Assembly (NCBI GenBank): GCA_022703445.1 | Contig: JAKLDR010000006.1 | Span: forward strand, 49,424-113,423 | Length of the DNA stretch: 64,000 nucleotides | Origin: Planctomycetota bacterium | GTDB taxonomy: Bacteria; Planctomycetota; SZUA-567; JAKLDR01 | Direction: 5' to 3' | Shown here: one piece after another, positions 1-7,859 of the stretch | How positions within the stretch are numbered: the stretch's first letter is position 1 | How the letters are laid out: every line of letters starts with the position of its first letter | Notes under the pieces: model-generated | Database searches by the model: none | Seen by the model: only the letters and a program-made list of their open reading frames with translations | Told to the model about the DNA's origin: nothing | Program-made: the position numbers and the translations under genes

Positions 1-58
1 CGTAGGCCTCCATAAGGTTGAGCAGTTCCACGAGCTGGGGGTCGGTTCTGCCGGGCAT
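1..58 (-). CDS. N-terminus of an unidentified protein, cut by the window edge
   Basis: A GGGAGGAGGG ribosome binding site lies a few bases before an ATG that opens a frame running off the left edge. The visible peptide is MPGRTDPQLVELLNLMEAY, which has no recognisable motif. It lies 35 bases downstream of the PilZ/MshEN gene on the same strand and may be co-transcribed with it. No function can be assigned from 19 residues. Confidence 0.6.
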   Translation of the reverse strand, partial: MPGRTDPQLVELLNLMEAY

Positions 59-93
59 AGGTACAGCCCTCCTCCCGTCGGTGGCCCCCGGAA

Positions 94-1488
94 TCAGTGC
101 GCCCGGCCGTGCGGGCGGAAGCGGTGCGTGCCGTGCACCATGCACACCCGGGCCCAGTTGGCCTCGCCGCCCTTCGGAAAGGACTCGATGCGGCAGTCGA
201 TCAGGTAGTCCTCCCCGGAACGGGGCGGCTCCACCTTGACCGGAGTGCAGGCCAGGTTCATGGGCACGCGCAGGCTGGGGCAATCCACGACGACCGCCAG
301 GTGCAGCTTCTCTTGAGCGATGCGCTCCGGTGTGATTCCCCGGGGCAGAGGCCCGGCCAGCACCAGGCCGCCGGAGTAGATCTCGCGGGTCAGGCCGAAG
401 CTGGCCTGGCGGTCGACCGCGGCGGTCCGCTCGCGGTCCATGAATCGGTACTCGACGCGGATCTGGGCCGGGAAGCGCAGGGAGGCGTCGGCGGTGGCCT
501 TGCTGTCCTCGTTGAAGAGGCGCTTGCGCCAGGCGGCCAGGGCGGACTCCGGAGCGATGGCCACCCGCACCAGCCGGCCGAAGCCCTCGCGAAGCGCCTC
601 CATCTCCTGCAGGCCGGGCGGCGAAGCCATGGCCACGACCAGGGCCTTGCCCTCCTCCCTGAGCGGGACGCAGCGGTGTTTCACGAAGACCGGGCGGGCC
701 AGCCGCGCGGCGAGAGCGGTGTCCGGTACGGTCGATGCCGGGTCGGCGTAGGCCAGCCGGGCCTGTTCGGCCAGCGCCTTGGCAACGGCCTCTTCGGTAG
801 TCAGCTTGCGCTCGAGCAGTTCCTGCCCGAGGGGGCGGCTGCCCGTGAACTCGTTGGAGAGGAACTGTCTGAAACGGTCGGGGTCGAGCGCTCCCTGCTT
901 GAGCAGGATCTCCCCTAGGAAGAGCTTGCGGCGTCCCGCGTTCGGAGCGGCCGGGGCCGCTGCGTCCGTGGCCGGTGCGGGCGCGGCATCAGGCGTCGCG
1001 ACGGGTGCGGGAGCGGCGACCGGCCTGACGGCAACCGGCTGATCGGGTTCGGAGGTCTTCTCGGGGACCACGTCTCCCGGCAGCGGCAGGCCGTCGGCCC
1101 GCCAGGTGCGCAGCCTGGTCATGGCCAGCGAGACCAGAGCCTTCTGGATGGCGGTGCTCACCAGCGAATCCAGCCCGGTGAATTCCACGCCGACGCCCAC
1201 CCGGCCGCGCCGGTCTCGCTGGTCAACCCGGCGGACCAGGCTCCAGATCTCGAAACCGTCGGATGCCCCTTCGACCTTCAGATGGAAGCCCATCCCGTCG
1301 CCGACCTGGAGGGGGAATTCGGCGCCCTCGGGCCAGTCAAACAGGAGCTGTACCCCGTTCTCGCTGACATCGGCCACCGTGGCCTGGGGCGGAAGGGTTC
1401 CGCATTTCTCGCACTTGAAAGCGCCGGCGCCGCTGTCCTTGGAAGTCAGCCTGACGCCCTTGCGGCGTTCGCTCTTCTTGAAGGCCAT
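94..1488 (-). CDS. PilZ-MshEN-PilZ-like protein, probable cyclic di-GMP receptor
   Basis: 464 residues with no catalytic domain. Residues 5-130 form a PilZ domain with both binding signatures: RxxxR (R9-R13) and D/NxSxxG (D40-S42-G45). A short CEKCG insert sits between them. A Pro/Ala-rich linker (about 145-185) leads to an MshEN/GspE N-terminal domain (about 187-325, starting LFLGEILLKQG), a fold that binds c-di-GMP in MshE-type ATPases. The C-terminal 120 residues look like a second, degenerate PilZ domain without RxxxR. The protein is therefore likely a soluble c-di-GMP sensor or adaptor. The ATG follows a GGAGGAATGGC-type Shine-Dalgarno. The target process is unknown; surface motility or secretion is a guess from MshEN proteins elsewhere. 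Confidence 0.85.
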   Translation of the reverse strand: MAFKKSERRKGVRLTSKDSGAGAFKCEKCGTLPPQATVADVSENGVQLLFDWPEGAEFPLQVGDGMGFHLKVEGASDGFEIWSLVRRVDQRDRRGRVGVGVEFTGLDSLVSTAIQKALVSLAMTRLRTWRADGLPLPGDVVPEKTSEPDQPVAVRPVAAPAPVATPDAAPAPATDAAAPAAPNAGRRKLFLGEILLKQGALDPDRFRQFLSNEFTGSRPLGQELLERKLTTEEAVAKALAEQARLAYADPASTVPDTALAARLARPVFVKHRCVPLREEGKALVVAMASPPGLQEMEALREGFGRLVRVAIAPESALAAWRKRLFNEDSKATADASLRFPAQIRVEYRFMDRERTAAVDRQASFGLTREIYSGGLVLAGPLPRGITPERIAQEKLHLAVVVDCPSLRVPMNLACTPVKVEPPRSGEDYLIDCRIESFPKGGEANWARVCMVHGTHRFRPHGRAH

Positions 1489-1653
1489 GCCATTCCTCCA
1501 GGCGGAAGGTGCCCGTGCCCGGGCCGGTCCGGCGGCCCGCAGGCGTTCCTTGGGCCAATGTTACTTCGACAACCGGCGATATCCACAGGATATTCGCGGA
1601 GACGGCCACCGGTTAAGCCCTCCCCCGCCCCGCGCGGGCCGCGTGAAAAGCGC

Positions 1654-1679
1654 GGGGGCCCGACAACCGTCGGGCCCCC
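1654..1679 (-). terminator. Hairpin terminator after the prenyltransferase-fold gene
   Basis: A perfect 11-bp GC-rich stem (GGGGGCCCGAC with its complement) closes a 4-nt loop. On the minus strand it is followed shortly by CGCTTTTC. It lies 40 bases past the stop codon of the gene at 1719-3305 and about 165 bases upstream of the next gene, as expected for an intrinsic terminator with a weak U-tract. Confidence 0.7.
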
Positions 1680-1718
1680 GGCTCCCGGATGCGTCCGGGG
1701 CGCGTGGCGGTCCGAGAA

Positions 1719-3305
1719 CTACTTGTTCCCGGCGTACATCGGCAGATAGCGGTAGTAGACCTCCAGAGTCAGGGCCCCCACCGCGGTCATGAAGACGCGG
1801 CCACCGAGTTTGCCGCTGTGGCCGTAGGAGTCCCAGGACCCGTCCTTGTCGGTGGCCGCGCCGCTCAGCGGCAGCGGTCCGCGGCACTGGTTGTTGACCA
1901 GGAGCGGCTTGATGGCCTCGTTCCACTTCGTCCACTTGTCGCCGCCCATCTGGAACATGCTCAGCGTCCCGTAGTAGACGTAGTAGAAATCGTTGTGCTC
2001 GGTGGCGTCCTGCCACTTGGGCAGCATGGTCAGGAGCTGGTTGGAGCCGCCGACGAGCAGCGGATCGCTTGCCGGAGTGCCCATGAACTGGCGGGCGACC
2101 ATGGCCACCGAGGTCATGGCCGGCGTGCCGGCGGACGGCCCGGAGTACCCGGCGCGGCCGCCCTTGTCGGTGACCGAGTCGATGAACTTGGACGCCCCCT
2201 GGAAGCCGGAGCCGTCGACGCTGAGCCCGGCAATCTTGGCGGACTTCAGCTGCATCACGTACCAGCCGGTCACGGAGGTGTCGGCCAGCAGGTCGTCGTC
2301 CTGGCCCTTGGGGAAGTAACGCCAGCCGGAGTAAGGCTGCTGCATGGTCGCCAGCGAGTACTGGACCGCCCGCTGGGCCGGCTCGCGGAGGCTCTCGTCC
2401 CGGCTCATGCCGTAGGCCTCGGCCAGCGCCAGGCCGGCGATGGCGTGCCCGTAGCTGCCGGCGGGGCGGCCCCACTCCTGGAAGAATATGGCCCCGTCCT
2501 TCTTCTGGTTGGCCAGGATCCACTTGATGGCGCGGTTCACGTTGTCGCTGAACTGCCCGGACTTGTGGGTGTAGCCCGCGCCGAGGAAGGCGAGCAGGGC
2601 CAGACCGGTGCAGCCCATGTGCGGCTGGTAGCCGGTGCTCTCGTACTTGACCGCGTCCCAGTGGCCGTCGGCCTCCTGGTGGCGGGCCAGCCAGCGGAGC
2701 GCGGCCTCCACGGCGCTCTCCGTGGCGGTGCTCCCGCCGAAGCGCCCCACCGCCTTCTTGCGCCCGCCCCCGTCGCGGTAGCCGAAGCAGCCGGCCATCC
2801 CGCCGCCGCCCACCCCGATCGACCCCACCGTCCCCGTGCCGCCCAGCGGGATGTCCGAGATGGCGTCCTCCTGCCCGCGGGCGGTGTTCTTGTCCATCTG
2901 GTTGTCGGTCTGGAAGGTCTCCGCCTCCTCGACCTTCTCGTGCACCACCACCGGGTTGTCGACCTGCGTCTCGGCCTGCACGTCCTTGGTGTTCTTGAAG
3001 ACGTCCCGCTTCTTCTCGGGGTCGTACTCCGGCGGCTTCTGCTTGACCACGTCGGTGCTGATCACCACCTCGTCCTGCTTCACCGGCGCCGCCGCCGTGG
3101 CCAGCAGGGCGATCAGCAGGAAGAGCACCGCATGGGTCGCAGCCGAGATCACCCACCACGGCAGCGCCCCCACCCGCCGCCCCAGACGCGAGGTCCAGCC
3201 CGCCTCGCCATCGAGCAGCGGCTCTCCCTCCGCCGGCAACTGCTCGGCAGGCAGCTGCTGCTGGACCTCCTGGATCGCCGCGCGCAGGTCGGTGGAAGTC
3301 GCCAT
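1719..3305 (-). CDS. Membrane-anchored prenyltransferase/squalene-oxidase repeat protein
   Basis: 528 residues. A cytoplasmic N-terminus of about 48 residues precedes one membrane helix (49-73), then a charged stretch (80-150) and a Gly-rich segment. Residues about 190-500 hold repeats of the alpha-toroid prenyltransferase/squalene oxidase fold, such as ALRWLARHQEADGHWD and AIKWILANQKKDGAIFF. This family of anchored toroid proteins is common in PVC bacteria. The true cyclase DXDD acid motif is not obvious, so an enzymatic terpene role is unlikely; the substrate is unknown. The start has upstream GAGGGGCGG as ribosome binding site. It lies 34 bases downstream of the GH4 gene on the same strand, so the two may share a transcript. 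Confidence 0.8.
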   Translation of the reverse strand: MATSTDLRAAIQEVQQQLPAEQLPAEGEPLLDGEAGWTSRLGRRVGALPWWVISAATHAVLFLLIALLATAAAPVKQDEVVISTDVVKQKPPEYDPEKKRDVFKNTKDVQAETQVDNPVVVHEKVEEAETFQTDNQMDKNTARGQEDAISDIPLGGTGTVGSIGVGGGGMAGCFGYRDGGGRKKAVGRFGGSTATESAVEAALRWLARHQEADGHWDAVKYESTGYQPHMGCTGLALLAFLGAGYTHKSGQFSDNVNRAIKWILANQKKDGAIFFQEWGRPAGSYGHAIAGLALAEAYGMSRDESLREPAQRAVQYSLATMQQPYSGWRYFPKGQDDDLLADTSVTGWYVMQLKSAKIAGLSVDGSGFQGASKFIDSVTDKGGRAGYSGPSAGTPAMTSVAMVARQFMGTPASDPLLVGGSNQLLTMLPKWQDATEHNDFYYVYYGTLSMFQMGGDKWTKWNEAIKPLLVNNQCRGPLPLSGAATDKDGSWDSYGHSGKLGGRVFMTAVGALTLEVYYRYLPMYAGNK

Positions 3306-3338
3306 GGGCCGCCCCTCCTCAGTTGGTCAGGTTGGTGA

Positions 3339-4772
3339 CTACCGCGTCTCCCGCTTGGCCAGCTCCCCGAAGCGGTTGGCGATGGCCAGCGCGGGGTCGG
3401 TGGGCACGTCCACCGGCTTGACGTTCTTGGGGATCTTGACCGCGGGCACGGCCCGCAGCTCCCGGCCCTTGAACTGCGGCAGCCACTGGCGCTCGGCCTC
3501 GAGCATCTCAGCGGCCATCCGCCGGGCCTCGTCGAGCGTGCAGACCGCCGAGGTCAGCGGGTCGAGCGCCACCGCCGCCATGGCCAGCTCCGGATCGCCG
3601 GAGAGCGCCGCCTCGACCGCCAGCGTCTGGACGTTGATGTTGGTCTGGTTGAGGGCGGCAAGTTGGGCCGGCAGAGCCCCGACCCGCGCCGGATGCAGCC
3701 CCTGGCTGTCCACGAAGACCGGCACCTCCACGCAGGAGCCCTGCGGGAGGTTGGTGATGTAGCCGTCGTTGCGGACGTTGCCGTTGAGGCGGAAGGGCAC
3801 GCCGGTCTCGACCGCCTCCAGGATGTACGAGCAGTACTCCACGCTGCGGCGCTCGATCTTGGGCGACTCGTACTTGAGATAGTCGACGCCCTTGTACTTC
3901 CCGTCGAGCATGGCGCAGTAGTTGTAGTAGGCGCCGGTCTCGCCGCCGAATCCGGGCTGGTCGCAGTACAGCTTCATGGCCCGCTCGCTGGAGCGGAACC
4001 AGGGCAGGTACTCGGAGAGGTGCCCGGTGCTCTCGGTCATGAAGTAACCGAACTGGCGCATGGTCTCGCCGCGGACCTTCTCGTTGACGTAGTACTCGGG
4101 CTTCTCGAAGTTGGCGCGCAGCACCGGGTAGAGGTCCCGGTCGGTGCCCTTCTCCGTGAGCTTGAGGAACCAGGCCATGTGGTTGATGCCGGCGCAAAGG
4201 TAGTCGACCCGCTCCTTGGGCACGCCCACGTAGCGGCTGATCAGGTCGAGCGTGGTCTGCACGCCGTGGCACAGGCCGACGTATGGGACCTCCGAGACGC
4301 GCCCGAGAGCCAGGCAGTTAGCGCCCATGGGGTTGGCGTAGTTGAGGAGGATGGCGCCGGGGCAGAGCTCGGCCATGTCGCGGCTGATGCCGGCCAGCTC
4401 CGGGATGGTCCGGAGAGCCCGAAATACGCCGCCCGGCCCCAAGCTGTCGCCGATGCACTGGTCCACGCCGTACTTCATGGGGATCTCGTAGTCCAGCTTG
4501 AAGGCGTCCAGGCCCCCGACCTGGATCATCACGATCACGTACTTGGCGCCCTTCAGGGCCTCCCGCCGGTCGAGCGTCGACCAGACCCTGGCCTTGAGGC
4601 TGTTCTCCTTGACCATCCGCTTGACGAAGCCCTCCATGCGGTCGAGCTTCGGCTTGGTCCGGCTCATCAGGCAGATCTCGCTGTCCCTGAGCGCGGGGGT
4701 GGCCAGGATGTCGTTAACCAGGGTCTTGCAGAAGATAACGCTGCCGGCGCCGATCATCGCGATCTTGGGCAT
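3339..4772 (-). CDS. GH4 family NAD-dependent glycosidase (alpha-galactosidase/alpha-glucuronidase type)
   Basis: 477 residues, full family length. An N-terminal Rossmann motif GAGSVIF (8-14) binds NAD. The GH4 signature NYANPM (about 144-149), the metal ligands C169-H170 and a second His in INHMAWF (about 198) are all present. The tetrad is C-H-G-V. In the published GH4 motif code CHSV marks alpha-galactosidases and CHG marks alpha-glucuronidases, so a glycuronide substrate is a real alternative to galactosides. Hydrolysis would proceed by the family's redox-elimination route with NAD and Mn2+. I chose the ATG giving MPKIAMIGAG because GAGGAGG lies just upstream; the frame stays open for 45 more codons. 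It is divergent from the AraC gene at 4968, its probable regulator. Confidence 0.88.
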   Translation of the reverse strand: MPKIAMIGAGSVIFCKTLVNDILATPALRDSEICLMSRTKPKLDRMEGFVKRMVKENSLKARVWSTLDRREALKGAKYVIVMIQVGGLDAFKLDYEIPMKYGVDQCIGDSLGPGGVFRALRTIPELAGISRDMAELCPGAILLNYANPMGANCLALGRVSEVPYVGLCHGVQTTLDLISRYVGVPKERVDYLCAGINHMAWFLKLTEKGTDRDLYPVLRANFEKPEYYVNEKVRGETMRQFGYFMTESTGHLSEYLPWFRSSERAMKLYCDQPGFGGETGAYYNYCAMLDGKYKGVDYLKYESPKIERRSVEYCSYILEAVETGVPFRLNGNVRNDGYITNLPQGSCVEVPVFVDSQGLHPARVGALPAQLAALNQTNINVQTLAVEAALSGDPELAMAAVALDPLTSAVCTLDEARRMAAEMLEAERQWLPQFKGRELRAVPAVKIPKNVKPVDVPTDPALAIANRFGELAKRETR

Positions 4773-4927
4773 CTCCACATCCTCCTCAGAGTCCCGGCTC
4801 GCGGGCCCGTCCCCGCGGAGCATTGTTTCGAGGTATCTACACCGGCGCTCGGGCGGCGACAATGTCAGCGGTTGCATCCTTGTGTGCCTGGTTGCACTCG
4901 GGGGCAAAGCCTCGTTTCAGGACGGAT

Positions 4928-4959
4928 GTGCTTGCTTGCGCTCAAGCACCCTTTACACT
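4928..4959 (+). promoter_or_regulatory. Promoter and dyad operator of the AraC gene
   Basis: A perfect inverted repeat (GTGCTTG, 8-nt spacer, CAAGCAC; 4928-4949) overlaps a -35-like TTGCTT (4932-4937). After a 16-nt spacer comes TACACT (4954-4959). The predicted start of transcription falls within 1-3 bases of the ATG at 4968, so the message would be leaderless. The dyad could be the AraC protein's own site and also face the divergent GH4 gene. Confidence 0.6.
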
Positions 4960-4967
4960 GAGAGTTC

Positions 4968-5801
4968 ATGGGCAGGCGTTTGCCGGCGATCGAGATCCAG
5001 CATCTGGCCTACAAGGAAGCCGGGCGCGAGTACTTCACCCACCATCCTCACCGGCACAAAGGCTACCAGTGGTACTGTGTTGTCTACGGCAAGGTGACCA
5101 CGACCGTCGACGGCCACGACTACCAGTTGGGTCCTCGGGACTCCGTGCTGATCGCCCCCGGAGCACTGCGCGCACCGCGCTGCGGCGGGCCTGCGCCGGG
5201 CTATCTCTATGTGGTCTTCCAGAACCGGACGCTCCGCCTGGGTGCGCTGACCGGCAGGGTCATGGCCATGCCCGAGGAACTCGCCGCCGACCTCCATGCA
5301 CTGGTCGCCGAGATGCGAGAGAGCCCGGGGGCCAACGCTGGCGAACTAACCGAGGCCCTGGTGGTGAGGCTGCTGATCGGCCTGTGTCGGAGCGCTGCCG
5401 CTCAGGGTAAGGCTTCCCGCGCCGAGGCCCCGGCGCTGAACATCGGCTATCATCAGGAACTGGTGGCCCGGGCCGAGGCCTACATGCGCAGCAATCTGCA
5501 CCGGCGGCTGTCCCGCGGGGAGGTCGCCGCGGCGGTGCACGTCTCCGCCCCCCACCTGGCGCGGATCTTCCGGACGACGGCCGGCAGGGGCATGGTGGAG
5601 ACTCTCACCAGTCTGCGCATGGCCCAGGCCAAACACATGCTGCTCGAATCCAGCATGTCCATTGCGCAGATCGCTCGGGATGTCGGCTACGACTCCTTCA
5701 GCCATTTCTGCGCCGTGTTCAGAGGGGCGGTGGGCATTCGGCCGTCGGACTACCGGCGGGCCAGCGGCCATACCTGGGCAAAAGATCCTGTCGCGCATTG
5801 A
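4968..5801 (+). CDS. AraC-family transcriptional regulator with cupin sensor
   Basis: 277 residues. The N-terminal half is a cupin-type ligand domain (HHPHRHKGYQWYCVVYGKV, then QLGPRDSVLIAPGA). The C-terminal about 105 residues carry two helix-turn-helix motifs of the AraC/XylS type, with the conserved IAQIARDVGYDSFSHFCAVF and GIRPSDYR ending. It is divergent from the GH4 gene and sits before the isomerase-oxidoreductase/Kelch/DUF4091 block, so it probably controls one or both in response to a sugar. The ATG is almost at the predicted transcription start, with no Shine-Dalgarno. Confidence 0.88.
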   Translation: MGRRLPAIEIQHLAYKEAGREYFTHHPHRHKGYQWYCVVYGKVTTTVDGHDYQLGPRDSVLIAPGALRAPRCGGPAPGYLYVVFQNRTLRLGALTGRVMAMPEELAADLHALVAEMRESPGANAGELTEALVVRLLIGLCRSAAAQGKASRAEAPALNIGYHQELVARAEAYMRSNLHRRLSRGEVAAAVHVSAPHLARIFRTTAGRGMVETLTSLRMAQAKHMLLESSMSIAQIARDVGYDSFSHFCAVFRGAVGIRPSDYRRASGHTWAKDPVAH

Positions 5802-5934
5802 TCGAAAACCGCATCTGATCGCACGTTCCCCGATAGGCACGGCCGGTTAGGCCGGGGTATATCCGGTTGTGCGGAAGGGCCCGGGTCGCGCGTGGCGACG
5901 AGTGCCCGGTCCGCCCCGCCGGAAAGGAAGACCC

Positions 5935-7848
5935 ATGTTTCTCTCCATCTTCAGCGACGAACTCGACGGTGATCTGCGCGAGGCTCTGCCCCTCCTTCAA
6001 TCCTGGGGCTTCGAGCGCTGCGACCTCCGGGGCGCCATCTTCGGCAAGAAGCTGCACGACCTCGGCGCCGACGACCTCGTCGAGGTCAAACGACTGCTCC
6101 GGAAGCACGGGATGAAGCTCGGGGCCCTCGAGACCTCGCTGGCCAAGGTCCACCTGCCCGATGCCGAGCGACAGGGCGCCGAGCGCAAGAAGCTAGAGGC
6201 CATCATCCGCGCGGCCGACGAGCTTGACTGCCGCCTGGTTCGGGCGTTCAACTTTTGGCAGCCCGGGCAGGAGGGGACGTTGGGAACCACCCCCGGAGCG
6301 CTCGAACGGGTCCTGGAGATGTTCCGCCCCATCGCCGACCGCGCCGCCCAGGCCGGACTGGTGCTGGCCATCGAGAACTGCGGCCAGACCACCGAGGAAG
6401 CGTTGGCCGTTCTCGACGCCCTCGGCCGTCCGGAGTGGGGCCTGGCCTGGGACGCCTACAACACCTGGAACTCGACCGAACGCCGCGCCGACGAAGCCGC
6501 TTACATCGTCAAGAACGTCCGCCGCTCGAAGATGGTCCACGTGAAGGCCGAGAGCATCCTCCCGGAGCTGACCTCCGACCCGGTCCCATGGGAACGGGTC
6601 CTGGCGGCCTGCCAGGCCGCGGGCCTGGCCGGGCCGGTCAGCATCGAGACCCATAACCCAAAGGGCAGTGGCTTGTCGGACACCGAAGCCAGCCTGCGAA
6701 CGACCGAGCTGGTCCGCCGGGCCTGGCCGAAGTCCGAGGCTCGGAACGTCTATGCGGCGGCCGCGCCCCGGTCGCAGACCGTGCGCTCCTATGAGGATAA
6801 GCCCGTTGGCTTTGTGGTCGTCGGATTGGGCATGGGCCGGGTGCGGGCCAGGGAGCTCCTGACCACGCCGGGTTGCGAACTGGTGGGTGTCTGCGATCGC
6901 GACGAGCAACTCGGCGCGAAGGCCGGGACGGAACTAGGGGTCCCGCACACCGCGGAGCTGGCTCCCTGGCTCAGGAACCCGCGGGCCGAGGCGGTCCTGG
7001 TGGTCACGCCCACCGGTCTGCACGGGGCGCTGGCCGGCCAGGCGTTCGGGGCCGGCCGGCACGTCCTGACCACCAAGCCCATGGAAGCCTCGCTCCCGGC
7101 CGCCGACGAGATGATCGCCGCCGCCGAATCGGCTGATCGGTTCTTGGCGGTGGACTTTGGGCTCCGCCACGAGCAAAGGGTGCTCGACCTCAAGATGTCC
7201 GTGGAGAGCGGAGCCTTCGGCCGGCTCCTGTCCGCCACGGCAGCGCTGAAGGTGTTGCGCACCCCGGACTACTTCCGCAGAAAGGGTGGCTGGCGCGGGA
7301 CCAAGAAGCTCGACGGGGGCGGCATTCTGTCCAATCAGGCCATCCACCACATCGACGAGATCATCTTCACTCTGGGCATGCCTTCCGAGGTTCGCTGCGA
7401 CATCTGGACGCAGAACCACGAGATCGAGGCAGAGGATCTGGGCACGGCCACCTGGCGTTACTGCAATGGCTTGGTGGTAACGTTCTTCGCCACCACCTGC
7501 TTCCCGGAGGACACCTGGTACGAGCGCCTGGAGGTCCACGGGACGGAGGCCGCCTGCCTGAGCACCCGCGGCGGTCCGGAGGGTGACAGCGTGCGCTGGT
7601 ACCGTGCGGGGGCCTGGTCGGACCGACCACCGGTCCGGGCCGGGCGTCCCTGGCTCAACTCCATGGACAACCTGGCCGCGGCCATCCGCACCGGCGCCCC
7701 GCTGGTCTGTTCAGGCCGCGACGGCCGCCGCAGCCAGGCGGTGCTCGACGCCATGTATCGCTCGGCCGCCGCGGGAGGCGGGTGGACGGGAGTCGACGCG
7801 GGGCCACAGGAGAAGCCGTTGCCCAAGGCGGAGTTGGCAGCAAGATAG
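5935..7848 (+). CDS. Sugar phosphate isomerase/epimerase fused to Gfo/Idh/MocA oxidoreductase
   Basis: 637 residues joining two enzymes. Residues 1-265 form an AP-endonuclease-2-type TIM barrel of the xylose-isomerase-like sugar isomerase group, with metal-ligand motifs such as VLAIENCG, WDAYNTW and KMVHVKAE. Residues about 287-615 form a Gfo/Idh/MocA dehydrogenase: the Rossmann motif VVVGLGMGRVRA, the TTKPMEAS variant of the EKP motif, and GGGILSNQAIHHID near the usual His. The two activities are normally separate neighbours in sugar and inositol operons, so the fusion suggests sequential steps on one substrate. The ATG has GGAAAGGAAG upstream; open frame continues 22 codons before it. It is the first gene of a three-gene block with gaps of 11 and 26 nt. 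Confidence 0.85.
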   Translation: MFLSIFSDELDGDLREALPLLQSWGFERCDLRGAIFGKKLHDLGADDLVEVKRLLRKHGMKLGALETSLAKVHLPDAERQGAERKKLEAIIRAADELDCRLVRAFNFWQPGQEGTLGTTPGALERVLEMFRPIADRAAQAGLVLAIENCGQTTEEALAVLDALGRPEWGLAWDAYNTWNSTERRADEAAYIVKNVRRSKMVHVKAESILPELTSDPVPWERVLAACQAAGLAGPVSIETHNPKGSGLSDTEASLRTTELVRRAWPKSEARNVYAAAAPRSQTVRSYEDKPVGFVVVGLGMGRVRARELLTTPGCELVGVCDRDEQLGAKAGTELGVPHTAELAPWLRNPRAEAVLVVTPTGLHGALAGQAFGAGRHVLTTKPMEASLPAADEMIAAAESADRFLAVDFGLRHEQRVLDLKMSVESGAFGRLLSATAALKVLRTPDYFRRKGGWRGTKKLDGGGILSNQAIHHIDEIIFTLGMPSEVRCDIWTQNHEIEAEDLGTATWRYCNGLVVTFFATTCFPEDTWYERLEVHGTEAACLSTRGGPEGDSVRWYRAGAWSDRPPVRAGRPWLNSMDNLAAAIRTGAPLVCSGRDGRRSQAVLDAMYRSAAAGGGWTGVDAGPQEKPLPKAELAAR

Positions 7849-7859
7849 AGGAGAAGGGC

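Noticed and set aside
4823..5410. Plus-strand ORF overlapping the AraC gene
   Set aside because: Out of frame with AraC, Arg/Pro-rich and lacking a ribosome binding site; a shadow.
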